From Hymenobacter gelipurpurascens (GTDB lineage Bacteria > Bacteroidota > Bacteroidia > Cytophagales > Hymenobacteraceae), in the NCBI RefSeq assembly GCF_900187375.1, contig NZ_FYEW01000002.1:930001-994000 (forward strand): a stretch of 64,000 bases of DNA, given 5' to 3'. Below are positions 42,034 to 50,440 of this stretch, one piece after another. Positions within the stretch are counted from its first letter, which is position 1; every line of letters starts with the position of its first letter. The notes below the pieces were generated by a model. That model did not search any database. It was not told the DNA's origin and was given only the letters and a program-made list of their open reading frames with translations. Position numbers and translations under genes: made by a program.

Positions 42034-43557
42034 ATGAAAAAGAACACCCTTTCCCTCGCCCTGGCAGCTACTCTGCTGGCCGGACTGGCATCGTGCAGCA
42101 AGGAAGACACCACGCCAGCTCCCAACGTAGTGGGCGGCGGCACCACTACCCCCACTACCCCAACCACTCCCAACACCGGACAGCTAGTGACCGTGGGCGG
42201 GAGCGGCAAAACCTCTATCACCACCAATACCACGTGGTCGGCCAGCAACAAGTATTTGCTGAAAGGTTTCGTGTATGTGCAATCGGGCGCTACCCTGACC
42301 ATTGAGGCGGGCACCATTATTAAAGGTGACAAAGACACCAAAGGCGCCCTCATCATTGAGCCGGGCGCGAAGATTATAGCCGTGGGCACTGCTGAAAAGC
42401 CCATCATCTTTACCTCGAACCAGCCGAAAGGCTCCCGGAACTATGGTGATTGGGGTGGAGTAATTATTGCCGGCAAAGCACCGCATAACGCCGTGACGGC
42501 TACGGCGCAGCCGGTAGTAGAAGGCGGAGTAGACACCAAGTACGGCGGCTCTGATGCTGCCGATAACTCGGGTACGCTGCAGTATGTGCGGATTGAGTTT
42601 GGTGGCGTAGCCTTCTCCCCCGACAACGAGGTAAACGGCCTGACCCTGGCCGGCGTAGGCAGCGGCACCACGATTGACCACGTGCAGGTATCGTACAGCG
42701 GCGACGATGCGTTCGAGTGGTTTGGTGGCACGGTGAATGCCAAATACTTGGTTTCGCACCGCACGTTTGACGACGACTTTGATACCGACAATGGTTTCTC
42801 GGGCAAGATACAGTTTGCCGTATCCCTGCGCGACCCGCTGCAGGCCGACCAATCGGGCTCCAAAGCGTTTGAGTCGGACAACGACAGCAAATCGAATCCT
42901 GTCAAGCCCCAGACCTCTGCGGTATTCACGAACGTAACGGCGGTAGGCCCCATTATCAACACCACCGGCGGCAGCTACAGCCCTCAGTACACGGCTGGCG
43001 CCCATATTCGTCGCAACTCGAGCATCAGCATTCTGAACTCGGTGATTATGGGCTACCCCACCAACGTGCTGATTGACAACGCCCAGACGGCGGCCAACGC
43101 TGCCAACGGCGACCTGCACTTCAAAAACAATATTGTGGCCGGCAGCCTTACGGGCTCCAACTCCACCGGCGGGCAGCGCAGCATCATCTACATCGGTGGC
43201 ACGGGGGGTGGTGGCAGCCTCACTACCAACAACGTCATGGCCTCCGACTCCTCGGCGTGGGGCAGTGCCGTAGGGCCGCTTACCTGGCTGAAGACCAATG
43301 GCAATAAGCGCTACGCCACGGCCGATAACGTGCAGCTGCTGAACCCCTTCAATCTGACGGCTCCTAGCTTCCTGCCCCGCAGCGCTTCTCCTATTGTAGC
43401 TACCGGCGGCGTCACGGCTGACTTCACGGACAGCAAAGTATCGGATGCCTTCTTCACGAAAGTAGCCTACGTGGGTGCCTTCTCCGGCTCGGGTGCTTCC
43501 TCCGATAACTGGCTGGCTAACTGGACCAACTTCGATCCGCAGAACACCGACTACTAA
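42034..43557 (+). CDS. Surface lipoprotein partner of the TonB receptor, beta-helix-like
   Basis: 507 aa. Signal peptide with lipobox, GLASC at about residue 21, then a Pro/Thr-rich linker (TTTPTTPTTPNTG). The body has repeating strand turns such as LKGFVYVQSGATLTIEAGTII, LIIEPGAKIIAVGTAEKPI and NDWGG-like GDWGGVIIAG, consistent with a right-handed beta-helix. SYSGDDAFEWFGGTVNAKY and RTFDDDFDTDNGFSG are acidic, possibly Ca-binding. Directly after the TonB receptor, so it probably presents ligand at the surface. No enzyme motif seen. Confidence 0.72.
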   Translation: MKKNTLSLALAATLLAGLASCSKEDTTPAPNVVGGGTTTPTTPTTPNTGQLVTVGGSGKTSITTNTTWSASNKYLLKGFVYVQSGATLTIEAGTIIKGDKDTKGALIIEPGAKIIAVGTAEKPIIFTSNQPKGSRNYGDWGGVIIAGKAPHNAVTATAQPVVEGGVDTKYGGSDAADNSGTLQYVRIEFGGVAFSPDNEVNGLTLAGVGSGTTIDHVQVSYSGDDAFEWFGGTVNAKYLVSHRTFDDDFDTDNGFSGKIQFAVSLRDPLQADQSGSKAFESDNDSKSNPVKPQTSAVFTNVTAVGPIINTTGGSYSPQYTAGAHIRRNSSISILNSVIMGYPTNVLIDNAQTAANAANGDLHFKNNIVAGSLTGSNSTGGQRSIIYIGGTGGGGSLTTNNVMASDSSAWGSAVGPLTWLKTNGNKRYATADNVQLLNPFNLTAPSFLPRSASPIVATGGVTADFTDSKVSDAFFTKVAYVGAFSGSGASSDNWLANWTNFDPQNTDY

Positions 43558-43584
43558 GTTTATATATCCTTATTCTATCCGCCG

Positions 43585-43617
43585 AGACCGGAACTGGCCT
43601 ACAGTTCCGGTCTTTGG
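43585..43617 (+). terminator. Terminator of the TonB receptor/lipoprotein unit
   Basis: A perfect 12-bp stem AGACCGGAACTG/CAGTTCCGGTCT (43585-43596 with 43602-43613), loop GCCTA, then a short T-run. Confidence 0.8.
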
Positions 43618-43763
43618 CTTTTTGGGTGGCCTAGGCCCACTGAAGTAAGCTGAGCCGGGCCATGAAACCGGGTAGCTGATGATGAAGGAAAAAATGAGTG
43701 GCCTAGGAAGGGCACTATTCTTGAGACGACCCGCGTTTACGAAGCTTGTCTTTACCTGTGCTG

Positions 43764-44576
43764 ATGTCGTTTTCTTCTGTTGCCTGGCCTTCGGGCCGTA
43801 CTGCCTTTCTGCTTTCTTTTCTTTTTCTGGGGTTTTTCGGGCTTATGCAGCCTGCTGCAGCGGCCTCCGGGCCGGGCCGCCAACCCCAGCCGCGCATTCA
43901 GGTGCGGCCCATTGCCGATAAGGTGTACGTGCACACCTCCTACCGTTACTACTCGGGCAACAAGGAGCCCGTGCCAGCCAACGGCCTTATCATTAGCACC
44001 ACCAAAGGCGCTATTTTGGTAGATACGGGCTGGGACTCTGACCAGACTCTGCAAATCCTGCGCTGGGTGGCCGATAGCCTACACCAACGGGTACGGATGG
44101 CGGTCATCACGCACGCCCACGAAGACCGTTTGGGTGGCATTCCGGCGCTGCGCGCCAACCACATCAAGGTCATCAGCAGCAAGGCCACGGCCCAACGTGC
44201 AGCGGCCCGCCAGCTAGATGTACCCACGGCCGCGCTCAAGCCCTTTACCGTCATCAAGGCCGGCAACACCAAGCTGGAGCTGTTCTTCCCCGGCCCCGGC
44301 CATGCCCCCGATAACTTGGTGGCGTGGCTGCCGCGCCAGCGCGTGCTGTTTGGCGGCTGCCTGGTAAAGGAAATGGCGGCTCCCACTCCTGGCAACATCG
44401 ACGATGCCGACCTGAAAAAGTGGCCTAGCACGGTACGAACCGTAGCCGCCCGCTACCCAAAAGCCGCCGTAGTAGTACCCGGCCACGGCGCCTGGGGTGG
44501 CCTAGAACTTCTGACGCACACTCTGGAGGTATTGCGCGCCCCCGGCCGCCAGGCCCAAACGGCCCTCGGCAGATAG
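43764..44576 (+). CDS. Subclass B1 metallo-beta-lactamase
   Basis: 270 aa from ATG 43764; TTG 43746 is in frame. The signal peptide FLLSFLFLGFFGLMQPAAAA suggests periplasmic or secreted enzyme. All zinc ligands of B1 enzymes are present in order: H117-x-H119-x-D121 in ITHAHEDRLGG, H180 in GPGHAPDN, C199 in FGGCLVK and H241 in VPGHGAWGG. Lys202 (three after the Cys) and Asn211 in GNIDDAD match the substrate-binding Lys and Asn of BcII-type enzymes. It should hydrolyse penicillins, cephalosporins and carbapenems; the spectrum cannot be read from sequence. No integron or mobile element nearby, so it looks like a resident chromosomal gene. Confidence 0.9.
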   Translation: MSFSSVAWPSGRTAFLLSFLFLGFFGLMQPAAAASGPGRQPQPRIQVRPIADKVYVHTSYRYYSGNKEPVPANGLIISTTKGAILVDTGWDSDQTLQILRWVADSLHQRVRMAVITHAHEDRLGGIPALRANHIKVISSKATAQRAAARQLDVPTAALKPFTVIKAGNTKLELFFPGPGHAPDNLVAWLPRQRVLFGGCLVKEMAAPTPGNIDDADLKKWPSTVRTVAARYPKAAVVVPGHGAWGGLELLTHTLEVLRAPGRQAQTALGR

Positions 44577-44595
44577 AGGCTTGCGTTGGGTATTG

Positions 44596-44655
44596 TGCCA
44601 GCGGGGCAGCAGAGAGAAGTAGCCTAGACCACTTCTCTCCGCTGCCCCGCTGGCA
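44596..44655. terminator. Long hairpin behind the metallo-beta-lactamase
   Basis: About 24 of 25 bases of TGCCAGCGGGGCAGC and following pair with 44630-44655; the loop holds CCTAGA. T-run only weak (ATTTTC). Confidence 0.8.
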
Positions 44656-44733
44656 TTTTCATTTATATAGAACAAAACCTATTTCTCTTGAACTATCCTC
44701 AGTAGCTTGCAGCAACCTTACTCTCTCTGCCAG

Positions 44734-45321
44734 ATGCTGAATCGACGTACTTACTTTATTCGGGAACACGTAGGCCTGTTTAAGCTCAAGGATACTTACG
44801 ACATCCTCGACCCCGAAACCAACGAGCAAATTGGCTTCGCCAGTGAGGCCACGCCCTCGTGGGCGGTGTGGCTGCGGCTACTCCTGAAGAAGCACATGCT
44901 GCCCGTTACCATTGCGGTGCGGGAGCAGTCGGAGTCGGCACCCCTGATTCAGATTCAGCGGGGCTGGACGTTTCTGCGCTCCAAGGTGCACGTGCTGGAT
45001 GCGCAGGAGCAGAAAATCGGCTACTTCAAGAGCAAGCTGTTCTCCTTCAACGGCGGCTTCTACGTCTATAACCTCCAGGATGAGCAGATTGCCGAGATAA
45101 AAGGCAGCTGGAAAAGCTGGGACTTCAAATTCATCAGCGCCTCAGGCCAGGAAATTGGGATGGTGACGAAGAAGTGGGCCGGCCTAGGCCAGGAACTGTT
45201 CACCAACGCCGACAACTACCTGATTTCCATCAACGATATGGGCGAAACCCAGGCCGCTTCCAATGCCCTGCTCTTGGCGGCTGGCCTGGCCATCGATACC
45301 GTTTTCAACGAGCAGCAATAG
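44734..45321 (+). CDS. Scramblase/LURP-one-like protein
   Basis: 195 aa from ATG 44734 (MLNRRTYFIREHVG). Repeated beta-strand units with YDILDPETNEQIGFASE, VHVLDAQEQKIGYFKSK, FYVYNLQDEQIAEIKG and FISASGQEIGMVTKKWAG match the 12-stranded tubby-like barrel of phospholipid scramblase/LURP-one proteins. Bacterial members have no proven function; membrane or lipid binding is a guess. The last 20 residues (ASNALLLAAGLAIDTVF) could be a hydrophobic anchor. Confidence 0.75.
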   Translation: MLNRRTYFIREHVGLFKLKDTYDILDPETNEQIGFASEATPSWAVWLRLLLKKHMLPVTIAVREQSESAPLIQIQRGWTFLRSKVHVLDAQEQKIGYFKSKLFSFNGGFYVYNLQDEQIAEIKGSWKSWDFKFISASGQEIGMVTKKWAGLGQELFTNADNYLISINDMGETQAASNALLLAAGLAIDTVFNEQQ

Positions 45322-45338
45322 TCCTACATTCTCCTATA

Positions 45339-45396
45339 AGAGAAGAACGAGAAGGGGGAAGTGGCCTAGGCCACTTCCCCCTTCTCGTTCTTCTCT
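45339..45396. repeat. 58-bp perfect palindrome, probable two-way terminator
   Basis: The left half 45339-45367 is the exact reverse complement of 45368-45396, with no spacer. The centre is GTGGCCTAGGCCAC. It lies between two converging genes, 12 bases before the TPR gene's stop. Confidence 0.95.
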
Positions 45397-45407
45397 CTGT
45401 CACACCT

Positions 45408-46667
45408 TTACTTGCCCTTCTTTGAGCGATTCTTCTTCAGGTAGGCCTTGGCTTCTTTGGCGGCGTCTGATTTGCGCTCCGACTTCGCTTCCACCTCTTT
45501 GTAGTAGCGAATGGCTTCGGCAGTGTCCTTTTGCTTTTCGGAGATACGGGCCAGGTTCAGGAGCGCATATAGGTAGAAGCCCTGGGTAGTATCACCGGAC
45601 GTTTCGGAGAATACGATGCACCGCTGGTAGTAGTCCTTGGCCTTGGGCAGATCCTGATATTGGTTCTGCATCAGGCTGCCCAGAAAAAACGTGGCGTAGC
45701 GGCCACTGATGGCCTCATAGCCCGGCATGCCCCGATTGATCTTGTCCAGAATATCCTTGCTCACCTGCTCGCACTCCGGCAAATACCCGCGTTGGTAGCA
45801 GGTGAGGGCATAAAACCGCTCCAGGTAGCCATTATCCGGGAAGGCTTTCCACATTTGCTGCGCGATGGGGAAAGCCTCTTCGGGCTTGTTTTCCTGATTC
45901 TGTAGAATCTTCATCAGGAACACTTTGGCCTCGTTGGAGGTGTAGAAGCCGTTTTGCGCCACATGCCGAAGCTGCTGCACCCCTAGCTGGCGGTTGCCCT
46001 TCGGGAAGAACAGCAGCACGGGCTTGAGCAGCTTATAATTATCCGAAATCCAGACGGCGTAGTAATTAATAAGCGCCTGCCCGAACAGAAACTCCGGGCT
46101 CAGGCCATTGGCTTCCTGGCTTTTATCCAGATAGTCGAGGGCGCGCTTGCTGGAAAGGGTAGCCTTGCGCCAGTTGCTGCGTTCGGCGTTTAGGCGGGCA
46201 TCAAAGCCATACGCAGCCGAGAGGAAAAAGCAGGCTTCGTAGTTCTTGCGGTCTTTCTGGTACATGTTTTCGCCTTTGGTGATGGCGGTATCCATGTAGG
46301 CAAAAAAGGTCTTGTCGTATACCTGCGTGGTGATGTTGGTGGGCATAATTTTCCACCAGGTAGTGAGCCCCAGCAGGAAATACGGCATGGGGTGGTTGGG
46401 GTAGCGCCGCCGCAAAGAGCGGAATTGCTTTTCCGCTTTGTCGTACTTGAAGTTGTAGAGGTTCTGCACCGCCCCTTCCAGCTCCGTCTGGATATCCTTA
46501 TCCAGCAAAAGCCACCCTTTGGTATCGACGGCATTGGGCGCAATGTCCACGTTGCTTAGATCTACCTGGCGAGTGGGCTCTGGCTGGGTAGGAACGGACG
46601 GTACAGGCTGCTGGGCCTGCACACGCAACCCCACCAGCAAGAGCAAACAAATTAGTTTAAGACGCAT
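45408..46667 (-). CDS. Exported tetratricopeptide-repeat protein
   Basis: 419 aa from ATG 46667 (MRLKLICLLLLVGLRVQAQ signal peptide; the upstream frame to 46787 has no features). A Pro-rich stretch is followed by helical repeats: NLYNFKYDKAEKQFRSLRRRYPNHPMPYFLLGLTTWWK, then units such as LPKAKDYYQRCIVFSETSGDT and ALLNLARISEKQKDTAEAIRYYKEVEAKSE near the end, which are clear TPRs. The tail is Lys-rich. Probably periplasmic scaffold; partner unknown. The family is common in this phylum. Confidence 0.8.
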   Translation of the reverse strand: MRLKLICLLLLVGLRVQAQQPVPSVPTQPEPTRQVDLSNVDIAPNAVDTKGWLLLDKDIQTELEGAVQNLYNFKYDKAEKQFRSLRRRYPNHPMPYFLLGLTTWWKIMPTNITTQVYDKTFFAYMDTAITKGENMYQKDRKNYEACFFLSAAYGFDARLNAERSNWRKATLSSKRALDYLDKSQEANGLSPEFLFGQALINYYAVWISDNYKLLKPVLLFFPKGNRQLGVQQLRHVAQNGFYTSNEAKVFLMKILQNQENKPEEAFPIAQQMWKAFPDNGYLERFYALTCYQRGYLPECEQVSKDILDKINRGMPGYEAISGRYATFFLGSLMQNQYQDLPKAKDYYQRCIVFSETSGDTTQGFYLYALLNLARISEKQKDTAEAIRYYKEVEAKSERKSDAAKEAKAYLKKNRSKKGK

Positions 46668-46944
46668 AGCAACCACTTGAACTCCTAATGTTAGGAAAAA
46701 GGTCGCAGTTGCTCTCGGCAGAAGGCAGGCTGTGGGCGCGCTTTGCGGACGCCCGCTGATTTTATTAACTGGAAACACTTCTATCACAATTGCTTACATC
46801 TCCTATAACGACCGCACTTACTCCCCTAGCATATTCGGGCCAACTGAATATTAATCGGGAAGCCATAAGTATATCAACCTGTTACCTACCAGAAGCTCAT
46901 GAGTAGCGTTTGCCGAGAGTAGCCGGCCCTAGAGGCCTAGGGGC
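46668..46944. other. Intergenic stretch, nothing recognised
   Basis: Holds the promoter region of the TPR gene. No ORF or repeat that I can support. Confidence 0.5.
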
Positions 46945-46983
46945 AAAAAAAAGAGGTTGAAGCTCCCACAGCTTCAACCTCTT
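46945..46983 (-). terminator. Terminator of an unassigned minus-strand transcript
   Basis: A strong stem AAGAGGTTGAAGC/GCTTCAACCTCTT (46951-46963 with 46971-46983), followed on the minus strand by eight T. No coding gene lies upstream on this strand, which suggests a small RNA. Confidence 0.8.
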
Positions 46984-47065
46984 CATTGTTTCTCCATCAC
47001 CCGGATCCCACCAACGGCAGGAGAAACGATACAACGACAGGATCCCACCCACCGTCGTTGTATAA
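46945..47065 (-). ncRNA. Candidate small RNA upstream of the AraC gene
   Basis: The minus strand upstream of the terminator shows a hairpin ATACAACGAC/GTCGTTGTAT (about 47027-47062) and two copies of GGTGGGATCC or its close variant (around 47004-47012 and 47040-47048). There is no ORF. The 5' end is not defined; a further hairpin GGGGCTGCGC/GCGCGGCCCC at about 47138-47164 may or may not belong to it. Could be a regulatory RNA of unknown class. Confidence 0.35.
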
Positions 47066-47331
47066 GTTGGCTCAGTGATTAGGGCACCGAGCCCAAGCCA
47101 GCGCTTAGGCAGCCAGCTAAATATTGGTGTACAAATCGGGGCTGCGCACGTATTGCGCGGCCCCAGAATCAGCTTGCCGCAGACACTGCCTACGACTCAG
47201 CTAAAATACAGTCACAAGGTCCTGATAATATGGGCGTCTGGCTACCGCTTGGTTCACCAGTTATAGTGCTCTGTTAACATTTCATGCTAATTTTTCTTAA
47301 CTTAGCCGTCAGTTGGGCACCAAACCTTGCT
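46984..47331. other. Structured intergenic region before the AraC gene
   Basis: No protein gene. It includes the candidate small RNA and a GC-rich hairpin at about 47138-47164. The AraC promoter must lie at the right end, but I could not fix it. Confidence 0.5.
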
Positions 47332-48198
47332 ATGAAGCTCCAATTCGAACCCATTCAGCCTACTGCCGACAGCTCATTTACGCTGCTGCATTATACCAAC
47401 GTCGAGAAAGGCGACCTGCTCTGGCACTACCACCCGGAGTATGAGCTGGTGTATCTGCCGCGGGGCAGTGGCCGGCGCCATATCGGGCAGCACATTTCTC
47501 GGTTCGAGGAAGGCGAGCTGGTGCTCATTGGTCCCGATTTGCCCCACCTCACGTTCAGCTACGGACAGCCGGCCGGCATTCCGTTTGAGGAGATTGTGGT
47601 GCAGTTGCGCTCCGACTTCCTGGGCGAAAACTTCTGGCAGCACCCCGAGCTAGCTGACATCCGACAGCTCTTGGCCCGCGCTCATGAAGGGCTGTCGTTT
47701 GGGGGCGAAACCCGCGCGGCCGTTGGCGCTGAGTTGCGCCGGCTGCTGCACGAGCCCCCTTTCATGCGCCTGCTCACGCTGCTGCGCGTGATGCAGACCC
47801 TGGCCCAGGCGCCCGCCTCCGATTGCCTTTCTCTACACGCCGGCCATGCTGGCCTGGGGCGGCAGGGCAAGGAGCAGCAGCGCCTAAGCCGGGTGTACCA
47901 GTTTCTGGAGCAGCACTACCAGCGGGCCTCGCTCTCGGTGCAGGAAGTAGCCGAAGTGGCGAACCTCTCGGTGCCGGCGTTCTGCCGCTACTTCCGCCAG
48001 ATGACGCGCCTCACCCTCACCGATTTTCTGCAGGAGTACCGCGTAGGCCACGCCTGCCGCCTGCTGCTGGAAGATATTCCCGTGACGGAGGTGTGTTACT
48101 CTAGCGGCTTCAGCAACGTATCGCACTTCAACAAAACGTTCCGCCGCCACACCGGCCAAAGCCCCACGGAATACCGCCGCCAACGCCTAGCGGTATAG
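47332..48198 (+). CDS. AraC-family transcription regulator with cupin domain
   Basis: 288 aa from ATG 47332 (MKLQFEPIQPTADSSF). The N-terminal cupin has HYHPEYELVYLPRGSGRRHIG and LIGPDLPHLTF (about 22-80). The C-terminal double helix-turn-helix has LSVQEVAEVANLSVPAFCRYFRQMT and VCYSSGFSNVSHFNKTFRRHTGQSPTEYR, the classic AraC signature. Probably senses a small sugar-like ligand. Targets unknown; no metabolic operon is adjacent. Confidence 0.9.
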   Translation: MKLQFEPIQPTADSSFTLLHYTNVEKGDLLWHYHPEYELVYLPRGSGRRHIGQHISRFEEGELVLIGPDLPHLTFSYGQPAGIPFEEIVVQLRSDFLGENFWQHPELADIRQLLARAHEGLSFGGETRAAVGAELRRLLHEPPFMRLLTLLRVMQTLAQAPASDCLSLHAGHAGLGRQGKEQQRLSRVYQFLEQHYQRASLSVQEVAEVANLSVPAFCRYFRQMTRLTLTDFLQEYRVGHACRLLLEDIPVTEVCYSSGFSNVSHFNKTFRRHTGQSPTEYRRQRLAV

Positions 48199-48341
48199 GT
48201 GCAGCAGTGGCCTAGAGTAGACTACTGCTTAACGAAGGAGACTGTATAACGTGCAGAACCCTACAGCAGAGCGTGGCCAAATAGCCTGATAACCTTCTGT
48301 TCGGCCTTGCCTCAACTTAGGCTTCAGCAGATAGTTTTTTG

Positions 48342-48959
48342 TCAGCTGAGTAGTTGGTAGGCTTCATCTGCTGGCTTCCAGCCGACCTGCTCCGCCCACA
48401 AGTCGGCGGCGTAGTAGAGTAGGTGAAAAATGGGCTCTTTCACATACAAGTACCCAGCAATGCTATCAGGAAACAATGCGGCGGCCCGGAGCTTCAGTTC
48501 GCCATATTCGGCTCGGGCGGAGGCTTGGGCACGCAGGTAGTCGCGAAAAAGCAAGGCGTAGCGCGTATTGAACCGTCCCTTCTCCCGAATGTGAATATGT
48601 ATGCGTCTTTCCCCCACCGGCTCACGCATATAGAGCTTTTCAAGTTCAGGAGACTGGTCTGGCAGGCCATGAAATATGTCATACACTAGGTGCTCGCCCT
48701 GCCGAAAACCCGCCATCCGGAGCTGATGGATAAGCGATCCTGCCTTTGCCAGACTGACTACCTGTAGCTGTACATCCAGCACGTTCTTGGCACACAGCCC
48801 AGGAACGGCAGTTGAGCCAATGTGGTTAATTTCCAATAGGTTTTGCCCTGCCGCATCCCGAATACGCTGGGCAAGCAAGCTAAACTCCTGCGGCCACTCT
48901 ACCTGATAGGGTAGTACTACCACTGGCCTTGAGGAAGCAAAGATTGGCAGGCTACTCAT
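48342..48959 (-). CDS. GrpB family protein (UPF0157, nucleotidyltransferase fold)
   Basis: 205 aa from ATG 48959 (MSSLPIFASSRPVVVLPY); ATG 49004 in frame would add 15 residues. INHIGSTAVPGLCAKNVLDVQL (about 50-71) is the family core with nucleotidyltransferase-like GS and Asp residues. HIHIREKGRFNTRYALLFRDYLRA matches the conserved C-terminal half. Activity not proven for most members. Confidence 0.85.
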   Translation of the reverse strand: MSSLPIFASSRPVVVLPYQVEWPQEFSLLAQRIRDAAGQNLLEINHIGSTAVPGLCAKNVLDVQLQVVSLAKAGSLIHQLRMAGFRQGEHLVYDIFHGLPDQSPELEKLYMREPVGERRIHIHIREKGRFNTRYALLFRDYLRAQASARAEYGELKLRAAALFPDSIAGYLYVKEPIFHLLYYAADLWAEQVGWKPADEAYQLLS

Positions 48960-49198
48960 ACGTTTCTTGTCAGGTATAGCGGCTGGCTTCACGGCCACGC
49001 TCAATTCAGATGCAGGTGAGTGTTAATCAGGCAGAACAAGAGCTTTTCGCCACCACCACCAGGGTAGCCACCTTAGCAGCGCAAGCTAGCTGCTTTGCCG
49101 GGTTACTCACCTTTCTTTTCTGGTTACGGCAAATTGCTACTCTTGAACGCGGTAGGCCACTTGCACTGTTAGAGCGGGAAATACTAGTTTACTATCGT

Positions 49199-50335
49199 AT
49201 GCCTGCTTTTACGGTCAGTTGGCCGACCTTAGTTCGGCGTGGCTGGTGGCTGCTTCTGCTGCCGGTTTTGTTGCTTACGGCCGCCATTGCCCCCACCAGA
49301 ACGGGCGAAAACCCCTTGGTGTTGCTGCCCGTAAAGCTGCCCTTCACGCCCACCCAATTCTATGTAGCCACTATCCGCGATGAGCGCCCCGACCGCTCGG
49401 CGGTAGCATGGCTGCTGCCGGCACCTACCAAGCCGGGTGCTCCATTGCTGGCTGCCAGGCCAGTAGATTTGCAAGGAGGTGGCCTAGCGTCCATTCAGGG
49501 GTTTGTGCGGCAGAGCTTACCTCAAAACCCAGCCCTGCGCCCTATTGCAATAAGATTGCGCGAGTGCCGGGTGCAGGAAACACCAGCGCCCAATGGGGCA
49601 GTAGAGGGACGCATTACGCTGGTACTGGCCTACGACTACCAGGCCCCCGAGCGCACTATATTTCTGACGGAATACCGTGGTGGTGCCCGCTACGTGCGCG
49701 CCGCCACCGACCGTACGCCTGTGGAACCGGCCCTGCGGCAGGCGCTGGCTAGTTCCCTCACCTACCTGAATACTTGGCTCAACAAGGCCGCCCCAACCGA
49801 TGTACGCCTGGCAACGGCCGTGCGGCCTACGTTCCGGTACGAAACCCGCCGGACGGAATCTGACACCGTATTCTACGACCCCGCTAGGCCACTCACCTGG
49901 GCCGATTTTACGGGCCAGCCCCGGCCCAAGGGCCGGTTTGCGGCGTCTGTGTTTCCGGGTTTTGCTTACCAGGGCAGGCCTAGAGTGCGGAATGGCGTGG
50001 TAGAGCTTGAGTTGATTCTGTCCGTGTTCACGGTGCGCAGTTCCTCGTGGGTAGCGCCAGGCCAGCAAACGGCCTACAACCTCAATCACGAGCAGCGCCA
50101 CTTCGATTTGGTGCGGCTGGTGGCCGAGCGCTTTCGGCGCAAAGCCACCCCCGATAGCCTGACGGTGGAAGACTACAACAGCATCCTGCAGCTGCAATAC
50201 CTCAAGTCCTTCACCGAGATGAACCACCTCCAAGACCAGTACGATGCCGAAACCCACGGTGGCCTCGATGTGGCTGCACAAGAACGCTGGAACCGCCGCA
50301 TTGAGGATGACTTGCGCAAATATGGCGTGCGCTAG
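49199..50335 (+). CDS. Membrane-anchored HEXXH protein, DUF922-like
   Basis: 378 aa from ATG 49199, chosen because it gives a basic stretch and one hydrophobic segment (RRGWWLLLLPVLLLTAAIA) at the N-terminus; ATG 49010 in the same frame is possible. The C-terminal half has PLTWADFTGQP and NLNHEQRHFDLVRLVAERF, in which HEQRH (about 297-301) is a zinc-protease-type HEXXH. That layout resembles DUF922, a putative metalloprotease family. No substrate known. The middle part is unrecognised. Confidence 0.65.
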   Translation: MPAFTVSWPTLVRRGWWLLLLPVLLLTAAIAPTRTGENPLVLLPVKLPFTPTQFYVATIRDERPDRSAVAWLLPAPTKPGAPLLAARPVDLQGGGLASIQGFVRQSLPQNPALRPIAIRLRECRVQETPAPNGAVEGRITLVLAYDYQAPERTIFLTEYRGGARYVRAATDRTPVEPALRQALASSLTYLNTWLNKAAPTDVRLATAVRPTFRYETRRTESDTVFYDPARPLTWADFTGQPRPKGRFAASVFPGFAYQGRPRVRNGVVELELILSVFTVRSSSWVAPGQQTAYNLNHEQRHFDLVRLVAERFRRKATPDSLTVEDYNSILQLQYLKSFTEMNHLQDQYDAETHGGLDVAAQERWNRRIEDDLRKYGVR

Positions 50336-50371
50336 GCCACTCCGGCCGCCTGGAGCAATTTCAACTCAACC

Positions 50372-50410
50372 AAAAAACGCCCCCACAACCTATTGATGTG
50401 GGAGCGTTTT
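50372..50410. terminator. Two-way terminator between converging genes
   Basis: A 14-bp stem AAAACGCCCCCACA/TGTGGGAGCGTTTT with one G-T pair, A-run left and T-run right. Confidence 0.8.
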
Positions 50411-50440
50411 CGTGTGTTGTTGAATCAGGCTGGCCGAAAG

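Noticed and set aside
47310..47334. Sigma-54-like promoter GGGCACCAAACCTTGC before the AraC gene
   Set aside because: Spacing between GG and GC is 11 instead of 10 bases and the ATG follows at once, leaving no room for a start site.
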